Shown here: positions 36,174 through 44,468 of the stretch, piece by piece
How positions within the stretch are numbered: position 1 is the stretch's first letter
Layout of the letters: the number at the start of each line of letters is the position of its first letter
DNA from: Cryptosporangium arvum DSM 44712
Lineage (GTDB): Bacteria > Actinomycetota > Actinomycetes > Mycobacteriales > Cryptosporangiaceae
Assembly: GCF_000585375.1 (NCBI RefSeq)
Contig: NZ_KK073874.1
Coordinates: forward strand, 9,131,994 to 9,195,993
Direction: 5' to 3'
DNA: 64,000 nucleotides
Notes under the pieces: model-generated
Database searches by the model: none
Told to the model about the DNA's origin: nothing
What the model saw: the letters and a program-made list of their open reading frames with translations, nothing else
Program-made: the position numbers and the translations under genes

Positions 36174-36182
36174 TCTGAGCAC

Positions 36183-36214
36183 AAAGGGGCGCGGCCATCG
36201 GGCCGCGCCCCTTT
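36183..36214. terminator. Bidirectional terminator after ino1
   Basis: A perfect 14-bp stem (AAAGGGGCGCGGCC at 36183–36196 with its complement at 36201–36214) with an ATCG loop lies 9 bp after the ino1 stop; the last T residues form a short run. It overlaps the end of the convergent acetyltransferase gene and so serves both. Confidence 0.88.
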
Positions 36215-36731
36215 ACAGTTTCCGGGACATCAGGACTTGGTCGTAACGGAACATCCCGAACGCCACGAACCCGCGACGACGGCCGTACTCGGTGAAGCCG
36301 AGTCGCTCGTAGAGCCGGATCGCGGCCGTGTTGTCGCCTCGGACGTCAAGCGTCAGCGTCTCGATCCCGGCCTGGCGGGCCGACTCCGCCAGCAGGCTCA
36401 CCAGCCCCTGGCCGACCCCGGCCTCCCGCGCTCCCGGCGCGACGAACACCTTCTCGAGGTCGGCGTTCACTCGCAGCGTCGGGCGCGAGTACCGGCGCCA
36501 GTACCCGAAGCCGAGCACCGACCCACCCACTCCCCCGGACAGCACGCCGACCGCGTCCCGGGCCCGTACCGCGTCGACCACCTCGGCGAGCCACTCGTCG
36601 AACTCCGCGCGGCTCGGGATCGCCGACCAGCCGATCGCGCCGCCGGTCGCCACCACGCCGACCACGACGCTGTAGAGATTCGCCGCCGTTCGCGCCGGTA
36701 ACGGCCCGGTGAGCTGGGCATACTCTGCCAT
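36213..36731 (-). CDS. GNAT-family N-acetyltransferase
   Basis: A 172-residue protein with the acetyl-CoA loop FVAPGAREAGVGQGLVSLLAE and a C-terminal DVRGDNTAAIRLYERLGFTEYG. Substrate is unknown. The ATG at 36731 overlaps the stop of the upstream NUDIX gene by four bases, so the two form an operon; in-frame starts further upstream lie inside the NUDIX gene and are not used. Confidence 0.85.
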   Translation of the reverse strand: MAEYAQLTGPLPARTAANLYSVVVGVVATGGAIGWSAIPSRAEFDEWLAEVVDAVRARDAVGVLSGGVGGSVLGFGYWRRYSRPTLRVNADLEKVFVAPGAREAGVGQGLVSLLAESARQAGIETLTLDVRGDNTAAIRLYERLGFTEYGRRRGFVAFGMFRYDQVLMSRKL

Positions 36732-37225
36732 CAGCCCGGCAGGTAGCCGTTGCGGTCTCGCCATAGTTCCACGTGGAACGGTGCCGTCGCCTGCTCCCGG
36801 GTCGGCCACCAGCGGTCTAGCACGCGCTGAGTGAGCGGCCCGAGTTCGTCCTCGTCGAGTGACCGGGGATCGAGCCAGCGCACCTCGACGATCCCCTCGT
36901 CCACCTGCGGGGCGGGCTCCATGTCCGCGTTCACGAGCGTGCCCTGGTAGAACGCGCCGAGCACCACGGTGCCGGTGTCCAGCCGGTAGGAAGCGTAGGT
37001 GCAGACGAGCCGGTCCACCGACACCTCGACGCCGGCCTCCTCGCGGGCCTCCCGCACGGCTGCGGCCTCGAGCGTCTCACCCGCTTCCTGGCCACCACCG
37101 GGCACTTCCCAACGGACCCCGGTCCGCCGCTCCTGCCGAATCATCAGTAGTCGATCGTGATGGCGAACGAGGACCGCGGCACCAGCGGTGGTGCGGGTCG
37201 GGGCAATGGGTGACACACCGGCCAC
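36731..37225 (-). CDS. NUDIX hydrolase
   Basis: A protein of about 164 residues with a complete Nudix box in the segment PGGGQEAGETLEAAAVREA followed by REEAGVEV. Such enzymes hydrolyse nucleoside diphosphates linked to another moiety. The start is uncertain: GTG at 37225 or 37216, neither with a clear ribosome-binding site; homology begins at TRTTAGAAVLV. A parS-like palindrome lies within its last codons, and a 165-bp inverted-repeat element abuts its 5' end. Confidence 0.82.
   Translation of the reverse strand: MAGVSPIAPTRTTAGAAVLVRHHDRLLMIRQERRTGVRWEVPGGGQEAGETLEAAAVREAREEAGVEVSVDRLVCTYASYRLDTGTVVLGAFYQGTLVNADMEPAPQVDEGIVEVRWLDPRSLDEDELGPLTQRVLDRWWPTREQATAPFHVELWRDRNGYLPG
36766..36779. 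promoter_or_regulatory. parS-like site inside the NUDIX gene
   Basis: GTTCCACGTGGAAC is a perfect 14-bp palindrome differing from the actinobacterial parS consensus GTTTCACGTGAAAC by one symmetric change per half. Bacillus parS accepts C at the first of these positions. It lies about 20 kb from parAB towards the window centre. Confidence 0.55.
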
Positions 37226-37226
37226 T

Positions 37227-37391
37227 AGGCCATGTCCTGCGAATCTCGCTCGCAACGAGGCCTCACCCAGGCGTCGTCCGGCACAGCGGAGGGGTGTCCG
37301 AATACCGCTGTTGCATCCGGACACCCCGACAACGCGGCCGGACGGCGCCTGGGCTGGGCGCAGCCGAGCACGGATTCGCAGGACATGGCCT
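37227..37391. mobile_element. MITE-like nested inverted-repeat element, copy 2 (165 bp)
   Basis: The outer arms AGGCCATGTCCTGCGAATC (37227–37245) and its exact complement (37373–37391) form a 19-bp perfect inverted repeat. Inside are a second pair, 37266–37281 with 37338–37353 (15 of 16), and a third, GGGGTGTCCG at 37291–37300 with 37318–37327 (perfect). The whole element can fold into one long hairpin. It has no transposase frame. Its ends match the 72-bp element at 15958. It lies between two divergent genes. Confidence 0.7.
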
Positions 37392-37453
37392 CGGCCTCCT
37401 TGGAGCGACGAGTTCATGTTAGATCCCGGGTCGGCGCCCGTACGCTGGGCGCC

Positions 37454-38785
37454 GTGAATGGCGCGTGGCGGGAGCTGGGCGGTCTGCTCCGGCGCCGTGA
37501 GTTCCGCCGCCTGTTCGGGGTCCGGCTCGCCGGGCAGTTCGGCGACGGCGTCTTCCAGGCCGCGCTGGCCGGTTCGGTGCTGTTCAACCCCGACCGGCAG
37601 ACCGAACCGGTCGCGATCGCGCTCGGCTTCGCGGTGCTCCTGCTGCCGTACTCGGCGCTCGGCCCGTTCACCGGCATCCTCCTCGACCGCTATCCCCGGC
37701 GGAACGTGCTGCTCTGGGCCAACATGGTCCGCGCCGGCGTCCTCGTCGGGGTTGCGGGCGTGCTGTGGGCCGGCGGGCGCACTGGGCCGTTCCTGCTCCT
37801 GGCCCTCCTCGCCGTCGCGGTCAACCGGTTCATCCTCGGCGGGCTCTCGGCCGGCATGCCGCACGTCGCCAGGGACCGCGAGCTGGTCACCGCGAACGCG
37901 TTCTCCCCCACCGCCGGAACCGTCGTGCTGACGCTCGGCGTCGGTGCCGCGGTCGGGCTGCGGAGCCTCGTCGACGCCGGCGACCTCGGGTACGCGGTGA
38001 TCGTCCTCGTGGCCGCGGCTGCCTACCTACTCTCCGGCGCGCTCGCAGGCCGGTTCGACGTCGCCGCGCTGGGCCCGGACCGGAACGACCCGACCGCGCG
38101 TCTGGACACGGTCGGGTCGGTGGTGAAAGGCATGGCCGCCGGCGCGCGTCACCTCGCCGAGCGCCGAGCCGCCGGATACGGGCTGCTGACCGTCGGTCTC
38201 GGCCGGATCGGCTTCGGCATCACGACGATGGCGCTGCTACTGCTCTACCGCAACACGCTCGTGAGCACCGGCCTGTTCCCGAGCGGCGACACCGGGCTCG
38301 GCCAGGTGGTGCTCGCGACCGGGCTCGGTGCGTTCCTGGCCGCGGTGGTGACGCCCGGCGCGGTCCGGCGGATCTCGCGCCGGACGTGGATGGTGGCTCT
38401 GCTCGTCGTCGCCGCGGTGGCCTGGCCGGTGGTCGTCGCGGTGCCGCGCACTCCGGCCGTGGTGGCGGTCGCCGTCGTCACCGGCCTGGCCGCCCAGGGC
38501 GTCAAGATCCTGGTCGACGCCGGGGTGCAGTCCGAGGTCGACGACGAGTACCGCGGCCGGGTGTTCGCCCTCTACGACATGCTCTTCAACGTCTGCGTCG
38601 TCAGCGGGCTGTTGATCGGCGCGTTCGGCCTCCCGGATTCCGGCCGGTCCTGGCCGGTGTTCCTCGGCGTAGCGGCCGGGCACCTTGCGCTGGCCGGGTG
38701 GGTGGCCCGCTGGACCGTGCGCCACGGCTGGGCCGAGGTGAGCGTGACCACACCGCGGGTGGGTAGCCGGGCGCCGTCCCGCTGA
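37454..38785 (+). CDS. Major facilitator superfamily transporter
   Basis: A 443-residue protein with twelve predicted helices. RREFRRLFGVRLAGQFGDGVFQ at the N-terminus, DRYPRRNVL in the first cytoplasmic loop and DDEYRGRVFALYDMLFNV in the second half are typical of MFS_3/enterobactin-exporter-like proteins of Actinobacteria. Substrate is unknown. The GTG at 37454 is used; a TACGCT -10-like box at 37441 lies so close that the message may be leaderless. In-frame sequence upstream enters the inverted-repeat element and is not coding. Confidence 0.85.
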   Translation: MNGAWRELGGLLRRREFRRLFGVRLAGQFGDGVFQAALAGSVLFNPDRQTEPVAIALGFAVLLLPYSALGPFTGILLDRYPRRNVLLWANMVRAGVLVGVAGVLWAGGRTGPFLLLALLAVAVNRFILGGLSAGMPHVARDRELVTANAFSPTAGTVVLTLGVGAAVGLRSLVDAGDLGYAVIVLVAAAAYLLSGALAGRFDVAALGPDRNDPTARLDTVGSVVKGMAAGARHLAERRAAGYGLLTVGLGRIGFGITTMALLLLYRNTLVSTGLFPSGDTGLGQVVLATGLGAFLAAVVTPGAVRRISRRTWMVALLVVAAVAWPVVVAVPRTPAVVAVAVVTGLAAQGVKILVDAGVQSEVDDEYRGRVFALYDMLFNVCVVSGLLIGAFGLPDSGRSWPVFLGVAAGHLALAGWVARWTVRHGWAEVSVTTPRVGSRAPSR

Positions 38786-38788
38786 CCG

Positions 38789-40237
38789 CTACTCCGCTGA
38801 CGTGACGCCGTTCTCCGCCGCCCACCGGAACAGCTCCGCCTCGGCGTCGTCGCGGCTGAGCTGACCCCGGTCGAGGCGCACCTCCTTGAGGTGCTTCCAC
38901 GCCTTGCCGACGACCGGACCGGGCGGGATGCCGAGCAGCTCCATGATCGCGTTGCCGTCCAGATCGGGGCGGATCCGCGCCAGGTCCTCCTCGGCCGCCA
39001 ACCGCTCGATGCGCTCCTCGAGCGTGTCGTAGGAGCGGGCCAGCGCCGCGGCCCGACGCTTGTTCCGGGTGGTGCAGTCCGACCGGACCAGGCGGTGCAG
39101 CCGTGGCAACAGGTCACCGGCGTCGGTGACGTACCGGCGCACGGCCGAGTCGGTCCACTCGCCCCGTCCGTACCCGTGGAACCGCAGGTGCAGGAAGACG
39201 AGCGTCGCGACCTGCTCGGTGACGTCCTTGGGGAAGCGCAGCGCCTTCATCCGGCGACGGGTCATCTTGGCCCCGACCACCTCGTGGTGGTGGAAGCTCA
39301 CCCCACCGGCCGACTGGATCTCCCGGGTGGCCGGCTTGCCGATGTCGTGTAGGAGCGCGGCCATGCGCAGAACGAAGTCGGGCCCGTCCGACTCCAGGTC
39401 GATGGCCTGCTTCAGCACGGTGAGCGTGTGCTCGTAGACGTCCTTGTGCTGGGCGTGTTCGTCGATCTCCATCCGCATGTCCGGCAGCTCCGGCAGCACG
39501 TGCGCGGCCAGCCCGGTGTCGACGAGCAGGCGCAGCCCGGTGACCGGGTCGGCGCCGAGGAGGAGCTTGGTGAGCTCGTCACGCACCCGCTCGGCGGTGA
39601 TGCGGGTGATCTGGTCGGCCATCGCGGTCATCGCCGTGACGACCTCGGGGGCGACCGAGAACTTCAACTGCGACGCGAAGCGAGCCGCTCGCAGCATTCG
39701 CAGCGGGTCGTCGGCGAACGAGTCCTCGGGAGCACCGGGGGTCCGGATGAGCCGAGCGGCCAGATCGTCGAGACCGCCGTGCAGGTCGACGAACCGGTGG
39801 TCGGGCAGGCTGACCGCCATCGCGTTGACCGCGAAGTCACGTCGGACCAGGTCGTCGGCGAGCGACTCCCCGTAGCGCACGACCGGGTTCCGGCTCTGCC
39901 GGTCGTAGGCCTCGGCGCGGTAGGTGGTGATCTCCAGCCGGAGCCCGTGCCGTGCGGCGCCGACCGTGCCGAACTCGATCCCGGTGGTCCACGTCGCCTC
40001 GGCCCAGCCGTTGAGCAGTTCGAGCACTCGGTCGGGACGCGCGTCGGTGCAGAAGTCGAGGTCGTCCCCGAGCCGGCCGAGCAGAGCGTCCCGGACCGAG
40101 CCACCGACGAGGTAGAGCTCGTGGCCCGCCGCTTGGAAGCGGCGACCGAGGTCGTCGGCCACCGGGAAGACCCGGAGGAGCTCGGTGACGGCGCTCTGCT
40201 GAGCGGCGGTCAGAGAAGTAGGTGCGATAGGAGCCAC
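38789..40237 (-). CDS. pcnA: CCA tRNA nucleotidyltransferase
   Basis: A 482-residue class II polymerase that builds the 3' CCA end of tRNAs. The N-terminal nucleotidyltransferase domain has LVGGSVRDALLGRLGDDLDF with the catalytic DxD; RRDFAVNAMAV and DPLRMLRAARFASQL follow. An HD domain with LLHDIGKPAT and FHHHEVVGA lies in the C-terminal half. In Actinobacteria it heads the divergent block with mutT4-murJ-sigM, as here. Confidence 0.95.
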   Translation of the reverse strand: MAPIAPTSLTAAQQSAVTELLRVFPVADDLGRRFQAAGHELYLVGGSVRDALLGRLGDDLDFCTDARPDRVLELLNGWAEATWTTGIEFGTVGAARHGLRLEITTYRAEAYDRQSRNPVVRYGESLADDLVRRDFAVNAMAVSLPDHRFVDLHGGLDDLAARLIRTPGAPEDSFADDPLRMLRAARFASQLKFSVAPEVVTAMTAMADQITRITAERVRDELTKLLLGADPVTGLRLLVDTGLAAHVLPELPDMRMEIDEHAQHKDVYEHTLTVLKQAIDLESDGPDFVLRMAALLHDIGKPATREIQSAGGVSFHHHEVVGAKMTRRRMKALRFPKDVTEQVATLVFLHLRFHGYGRGEWTDSAVRRYVTDAGDLLPRLHRLVRSDCTTRNKRRAAALARSYDTLEERIERLAAEEDLARIRPDLDGNAIMELLGIPPGPVVGKAWKHLKEVRLDRGQLSRDDAEAELFRWAAENGVTSAE

Positions 40238-40426
40238 AGTAAGACCAGTATCGGGAGACGGTTCGGGGGTTCGGGCTGAACCTTATCTATTGGCAGCCGC
40301 CACCGACGCACGGGTTTTCCGCTTTATCACATCTGCGAGGAGCCGGTGCGACGGCCATCCCGGTCACGAACCGGTCCCTGGACGGCCTCACGGCGTTCAC
40401 CCGACACGAGCGCTATCGTCAGCTTC

Positions 40427-40906
40427 ATGGCCCGCCGAAGCTCCCCGCGTCGGCCCGGGGGTCCCGGGCGGCTGCGTCGGGTCGAAGAGGTCTCCGCAGG
40501 TGGTCTGGTCGTCCAGGGCGACGGCAGCCATCTCGAGGGTGCGCTGATCGGGAAGCTCGACCGCCGGGGGCGTCTGCTCTGGTCGCTGCCCAAGGGGCAC
40601 GTCGAGGCCGGCGAGACGCTCGAGCAGACCGCGGCCCGTGAAGTCGCCGAAGAGACCGGCATCGTCGGAGACGTGCTGGCGGCGCTCGGTACGGTCGACT
40701 ACTGGTTCGTGTTCGAGGGCCGTCGCATCCACAAGACCGTGCACCATTTCCTCCTGGATGCGGTGGCCGGAGTGCTCTCCGACGCCGACGTGGAGGTGAC
40801 CGAGGTGGCGTGGGTCCCGCTGCGCGAGATCCCGGAAAGGCTGGCTTACCCGGACGAGCGGAAGCTCATCGCCCGGGTGCCCGACCTGCTCGAGCGTCCT
40901 GCGTGA
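40427..40906 (+). CDS. NUDIX hydrolase (MutT4-like)
   Basis: A 159-residue protein with a basic N-terminus ([14 protein letters not shown]) and a complete Nudix box: [14 protein letters not shown] followed by REVAEETGI. It corresponds to Rv3908 (MutT4) between pcnA and murJ in Mycobacterium. A TATCGT -10-like box ends about eight bases before the ATG, so the message is probably leaderless. Its stop overlaps the murJ start by four bases. Confidence 0.9.
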   Translation: MARRSSPRRPGGPGRLRRVEEVSAGGLVVQGDGSHLEGALIGKLDRRGRLLWSLPKGHVEAGETLEQTAAREVAEETGIVGDVLAALGTVDYWFVFEGRRIHKTVHHFLLDAVAGVLSDADVEVTEVAWVPLREIPERLAYPDERKLIARVPDLLERPA

Positions 40907-42771
40907 CCGGGCCGGAGTCAGCCGACTTCGATCTGCGTCGACCGCGCTCGAACCCCTACGACCCCGACTCGACCGTGGTGCTGCCCACCCACACGCCCGG
41001 CGACGAACCGACGGCCGTCCTCCCGACGATCGCCGAGTCGACGGTCACGCAGCCCGGTGGGCCGCTGCCGGTCGGTGCCGCGGAGCCGACGGTGCCGCTC
41101 GCGCCACCCGGTCCCCCCGAGCCACCGAAGCCGCCGACCGGTGCGTCCGCCAGCGGCGACGGCGCGCAGAGCGTCGCTCGCTCGAGCGGCGTCATGGCGC
41201 TGTTCAGCCTCGTGTCGCGTGCGACCGGCTTCCTGCGCACCGCGGCGATCGGCGCCGCGATCGGCGGCGGCCTGGTCGGCAACGCCTACCAGGTCTCGAA
41301 CACGCTCCCGAACATGCTGTACGAGTTCCTGCTCGGCGGCATCCTCACGAGCGTCGTCGTTCCGCTGCTCGTCACCGCGCGCAAGCGTGACGCCGACGGC
41401 GGCGAGGCGTTCACCCACCGGCTCCTCACCGCGGCCGCTCTGCTGCTCGCCGCCGCGACCGTCGTCGCGCTGGCCGCGGCCCCGCTGCTGACCGCGTTCT
41501 TCGCCAACTCGAACTCGACGTCGGCCAGCCGGCAGCTCACCACGACGCTGGCTTATCTCCTGCTGCCGGAGATCTTCTTCTACGGCTTGTCCGCGCTCCT
41601 GGGCGCCGTGCTGAACACGCGGAACCAGTTCGCGGCCCCGGCGTGGGCCCCGATCCTCAACAACGTGACGGTGATCGTCACCGCCGCGGTGTTCCTGCTG
41701 CTGCCGGGCCCGGCGACTCTCAGCCCGCAGTCGATCACCGGCGCCCAGGTCGCGGTACTCGGCATCGGCACCACGCTCGGCATCGTGCTCCAGTCGCTGG
41801 CACTCTGGCCGGCCCTGCGCAAGGTCGGCTTCCGCTGGAAATGGCGGTTCGACCTACGCGGTGCGGGTCTGGGCGAGGCCGGGCGGCTGGGCGCCTGGAT
41901 GTTCGTCTACGTCGGCGTCAGTCAGCTCGGCCTGCTCCCGGTGATCAAGATCGCGAACTACGCCGGCGATCGCGGTGGGCCCGGGCCACTGATCCACAAC
42001 AACGCGTTCCTGATGTTCATGATGGTCCACGGCATCGTCGCGGTGAGCATCCTCACCGCGCTGCTGCCGCGGATGAGCGCGGCCGCAGCCGACCGGAACT
42101 TCCCCGAAGTCACCCGGAACCTCTCGCTGGGCACCCGGCTCTCGTCGGTCGTCCTGGTGCCGGCCACGGCGGCGTATCTGGTGTTGGGCATCCCGCTGAC
42201 AGTTACGGTTTTCCAGTGGGGTGAGTTCACCCACGATCAGGCGATCGCCACCGGCTACGCGACGATGGCGGCCGCGATCGGCCTGGTCCCGTTCGCGGTA
42301 AGCCAGATGCAGATCTTCGCGTTCTACGCGCTCCGGGACACGAAGACGCCAGCGCTGATCAACCTGCCGGTGGTCGTCGCGAAGATCACCTTCGACCTCG
42401 GTGTCTTCTTCGTGGTGCCGGACGACTACGTCGTGGTCGGCCTCCAGTGCGGCAACACCGTCTCCTACATCGTCGCGGTGCTGGTGTCGGGCCACTTCCT
42501 GAAGCGGCGGCTCGGCGGTCTCGACACCGCGGCCTCGGTCCGGACGATCACCCGCCTCGGCCTAGCCGCTGCGGTCGCCGGCCTGATCGGCTGGGGCGTC
42601 GCGTACGGCATCCAGGCGGCCCTGGGCATCGAGAAGCTCGGCGCGTTCGTCTCCCTCGTCGTGGGTGGCGTCGTGCTCGTCGGTGTCTACGCGGTGGCCG
42701 CCCTGCGCCTGCGCGTCCCCGAGGTCGTCGACGTGGCGAACACCGTGAAGCGTCGCCTGCCCGGCCGCTGA
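40903..42771 (+). CDS. murJ: Lipid II flippase MurJ
   Basis: The 622-residue MOP-superfamily transporter moves lipid II across the membrane. A hydrophilic Pro/Thr-rich N-terminus of about 90 residues precedes 14 or so helices starting near [23 protein letters not shown]. The MurJ signature [24 protein letters not shown] follows. In Mycobacterium MviN continues into a pseudokinase domain; here MurJ ends after its last helix and the pseudokinase is a separate gene 1.7 kb on. GTG start overlaps the NUDIX stop. Confidence 0.95.
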   Translation: MTGPESADFDLRRPRSNPYDPDSTVVLPTHTPGDEPTAVLPTIAESTVTQPGGPLPVGAAEPTVPLAPPGPPEPPKPPTGASASGDGAQSVARSSGVMALFSLVSRATGFLRTAAIGAAIGGGLVGNAYQVSNTLPNMLYEFLLGGILTSVVVPLLVTARKRDADGGEAFTHRLLTAAALLLAAATVVALAAAPLLTAFFANSNSTSASRQLTTTLAYLLLPEIFFYGLSALLGAVLNTRNQFAAPAWAPILNNVTVIVTAAVFLLLPGPATLSPQSITGAQVAVLGIGTTLGIVLQSLALWPALRKVGFRWKWRFDLRGAGLGEAGRLGAWMFVYVGVSQLGLLPVIKIANYAGDRGGPGPLIHNNAFLMFMMVHGIVAVSILTALLPRMSAAAADRNFPEVTRNLSLGTRLSSVVLVPATAAYLVLGIPLTVTVFQWGEFTHDQAIATGYATMAAAIGLVPFAVSQMQIFAFYALRDTKTPALINLPVVVAKITFDLGVFFVVPDDYVVVGLQCGNTVSYIVAVLVSGHFLKRRLGGLDTAASVRTITRLGLAAAVAGLIGWGVAYGIQAALGIEKLGAFVSLVVGGVVLVGVYAVAALRLRVPEVVDVANTVKRRLPGR

Positions 42772-42788
42772 CCCGTAACCACGCAGGG

Positions 42789-42797
42789 TTATCCACA
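42789..42797. promoter_or_regulatory. Consensus DnaA box after murJ
   Basis: TTATCCACA, an exact match to the DnaA-box consensus, lies 18 bp past the murJ stop at the head of the 550-bp gap before the NlpC/P60 gene. It is single here, so it may be a titration site or a chance match. Confidence 0.4.
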
Positions 42798-43129
42798 ATC
42801 CTCGCGGAATAACGTGACGAAGCCCACGCCGCAGGTAGGGTCGTTTTGTCGCTCTGAACCGCGCCTCTGAGCCGACTACGCCACGTGATCGATCGACCCA
42901 TTAGTCGGGTTCACTTTTCCAACTGGCAACGCGCTTCACACCTCACCGTCACCACCTCGCGACGCGCCGAGGATGTCTTCAGGCATGTGTGAAATACCCG
43001 TGAAGTGGTACAAAATTTACAAATTGACTGTGACGCACGTCGCAAAGCACTGGCAACTCCCACGAGGCGCAGGTTCAGTTCTTCGCGGCAACTGACGCGG
43101 CAGCCAAGCCGCGCACACCGACGGACTCG

Positions 43130-43320
43130 CACGCCGAGCCCTGTCCACGAATCCGCGGTGTCCCGACGAGTAGCCAATCAAATGGACAGGAGCGGGGGAC
43201 CCACGCACGTGGGGTCGCCGGAGAACAGATCCGGCGCGATCCCTTGGGGTGAAGACGCGCTCAGCGCGACCGGGCACTACACCTTCCCGCCCGAACCCGA
43301 CAGCTAACTCCGCAGGCGTG
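43130..43320 (+). promoter_or_regulatory. c-di-AMP riboswitch (ydaO/yuaA type)
   Basis: The conserved blocks of the ydaO class occur in order: GCCGAGCC-type 5' strand, GAGCGGGGGACCCA near 43190, TTGGGGTGAA near 43244, GGGC, then CCCGAACCCGACAGCTAAC and GCAGGCG near 43288–43318, where GGCG can pair with CGCC at 43132. GTCC and GGAC pairs close the first helix. It ends just before the NlpC/P60 start codon. In Actinobacteria this class represses wall hydrolase genes when c-di-AMP is high. The rest of the 42772–43129 gap shows no gene; a DnaA box lies at 42789. Confidence 0.9.
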
Positions 43321-43321
43321 C

Positions 43322-44164
43322 ATGGAAGGACTCTCCTTGCATACGGTGCATTCCCATCGGTGTGCCCTGCCCGCAAAACAGTACGACCGTCCCGAATTCG
43401 CTCCACAAAACGGGACCAAGGCGCGCAAAGCCACACTCCGGACCACCGCAATTGCCGGCGTAGTTGCCGGCGCGCTCGGCGTAGGCCTGATCGGCGTGAC
43501 TGCCTCTCCGGCAGCAGCAGCATCCGCCGTTCCGGCCGCCGCGAAACTCTCGGGCGCCAAGACCGTCACCACCGGAGCCAAGACCACGCTCCACGCGATC
43601 GCCACGGTGAACGGCGCACCAGCCGCCTACAAGTCGGTCTCGCTGCAGTTCCAGTCCAGCCAGGGCTGGCGGACGGTCAGCACGAAGAAGGCCCGTCCGT
43701 CCGGGCAGATCGAGTGGACCGTCACGATCGGCGGCACCTCCAACTGGCGCGCACTGCTCTTCGTCAACGGGACGCAGAAGCAGGTGTCGCCCAACCACCA
43801 CGTCACGGCGAAGTCCAACGGCAACGCGATCGTCCGGGCGGCTTCCCGCCAGGCCGGCAAGCCGTACGTCTTCGGCGCGGCCGGTCCGAACTCGTTCGAC
43901 TGCTCGGGGTACACCCGCTACGTCTACAAGCAGTTCGGCAAGAACCTGCCGCACAGCGCGACGCAGCAGGCTCGCTACGGCAAGTCGGTCGGTAAGGGCT
44001 CCAAGAAGCCGGGCGACCTGATCCTGTTCGGCAGCGGTAGCTACTACTCCCACGCCGGGATCTACGCCGGCGGAAACTACATGTGGGATGCCTCCACCGC
44101 GGGCCAGCCAGTGGCCAAGCGGAAGATCTGGAGCAACACCTACGTGGTTCGCCGCCTGGTCTGA
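43322..44164 (+). CDS. Secreted NlpC/P60 peptidoglycan endopeptidase
   Basis: The 280-residue precursor has a signal region (TTAIAGVVAGALGVGLIGVTASPAAAAS), a beta-rich domain of about 90 residues (NGAPAAYKSVSLQFQSSQGW), then an NlpC/P60 domain with the catalytic Cys in NSFDCSGYT and His in YYSHAGIYAG. It cleaves peptide bonds in peptidoglycan. The ATG at 43322 gives a long n-region; a TTG at 43337 has AAGGA six bases before it and is at least as good a start. It is controlled by the c-di-AMP riboswitch directly upstream and ends at a strong terminator. Confidence 0.92.
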   Translation: MEGLSLHTVHSHRCALPAKQYDRPEFAPQNGTKARKATLRTTAIAGVVAGALGVGLIGVTASPAAAASAVPAAAKLSGAKTVTTGAKTTLHAIATVNGAPAAYKSVSLQFQSSQGWRTVSTKKARPSGQIEWTVTIGGTSNWRALLFVNGTQKQVSPNHHVTAKSNGNAIVRAASRQAGKPYVFGAAGPNSFDCSGYTRYVYKQFGKNLPHSATQQARYGKSVGKGSKKPGDLILFGSGSYYSHAGIYAGGNYMWDASTAGQPVAKRKIWSNTYVVRRLV

Positions 44165-44170
44165 GTGTCG

Positions 44171-44212
44171 TAATGAGGAAAACCCGCGTTTGCGCGCGGG
44201 TTTTCCTCATTA
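44171..44212 (+). terminator. Strong intrinsic terminator of the NlpC/P60 gene
   Basis: A perfect 18-bp stem (TAATGAGGAAAACCCGCG at 44171–44188 with its complement at 44195–44212), a 6-base loop and a following TTTCTC lie 6 bp after the stop codon. This isolates the riboswitch-controlled gene from the pseudokinase gene. Confidence 0.92.
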
Positions 44213-44468
44213 TTTCTCATCTCCCGCTCATTCGACCCGCCACAACCGCTGTGAACTGCCGCAACACCCGATCGGGAACCCCGGGCCGCGCGTGCAAGGC
44301 ATGTGCGTCGTCGCGATACTTTGTGTCGCGGAACCATTCGTTGCCTACGAGAGCCAATCTTCCGGTGGCGTCCGACGCGCCGGAACAGGCAGGATGGACC
44401 TGTCCCCAGTAGCCGCCGCACGGCCTACCCTGAGGGGCGGAGCGGTAGATACTGCGGGAGGGCGGGTT

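Noticed and set aside
37232..37453. Upstream extension of the MFS transporter
   Set aside because: This part translates the inverted-repeat element; the transporter homology starts after the GTG at 37454.
42772..43129. tRNA or small RNA between murJ and the riboswitch
   Set aside because: I found no cloverleaf with a TTCGA loop and no clear promoter–terminator pair; only the riboswitch that follows is supported.
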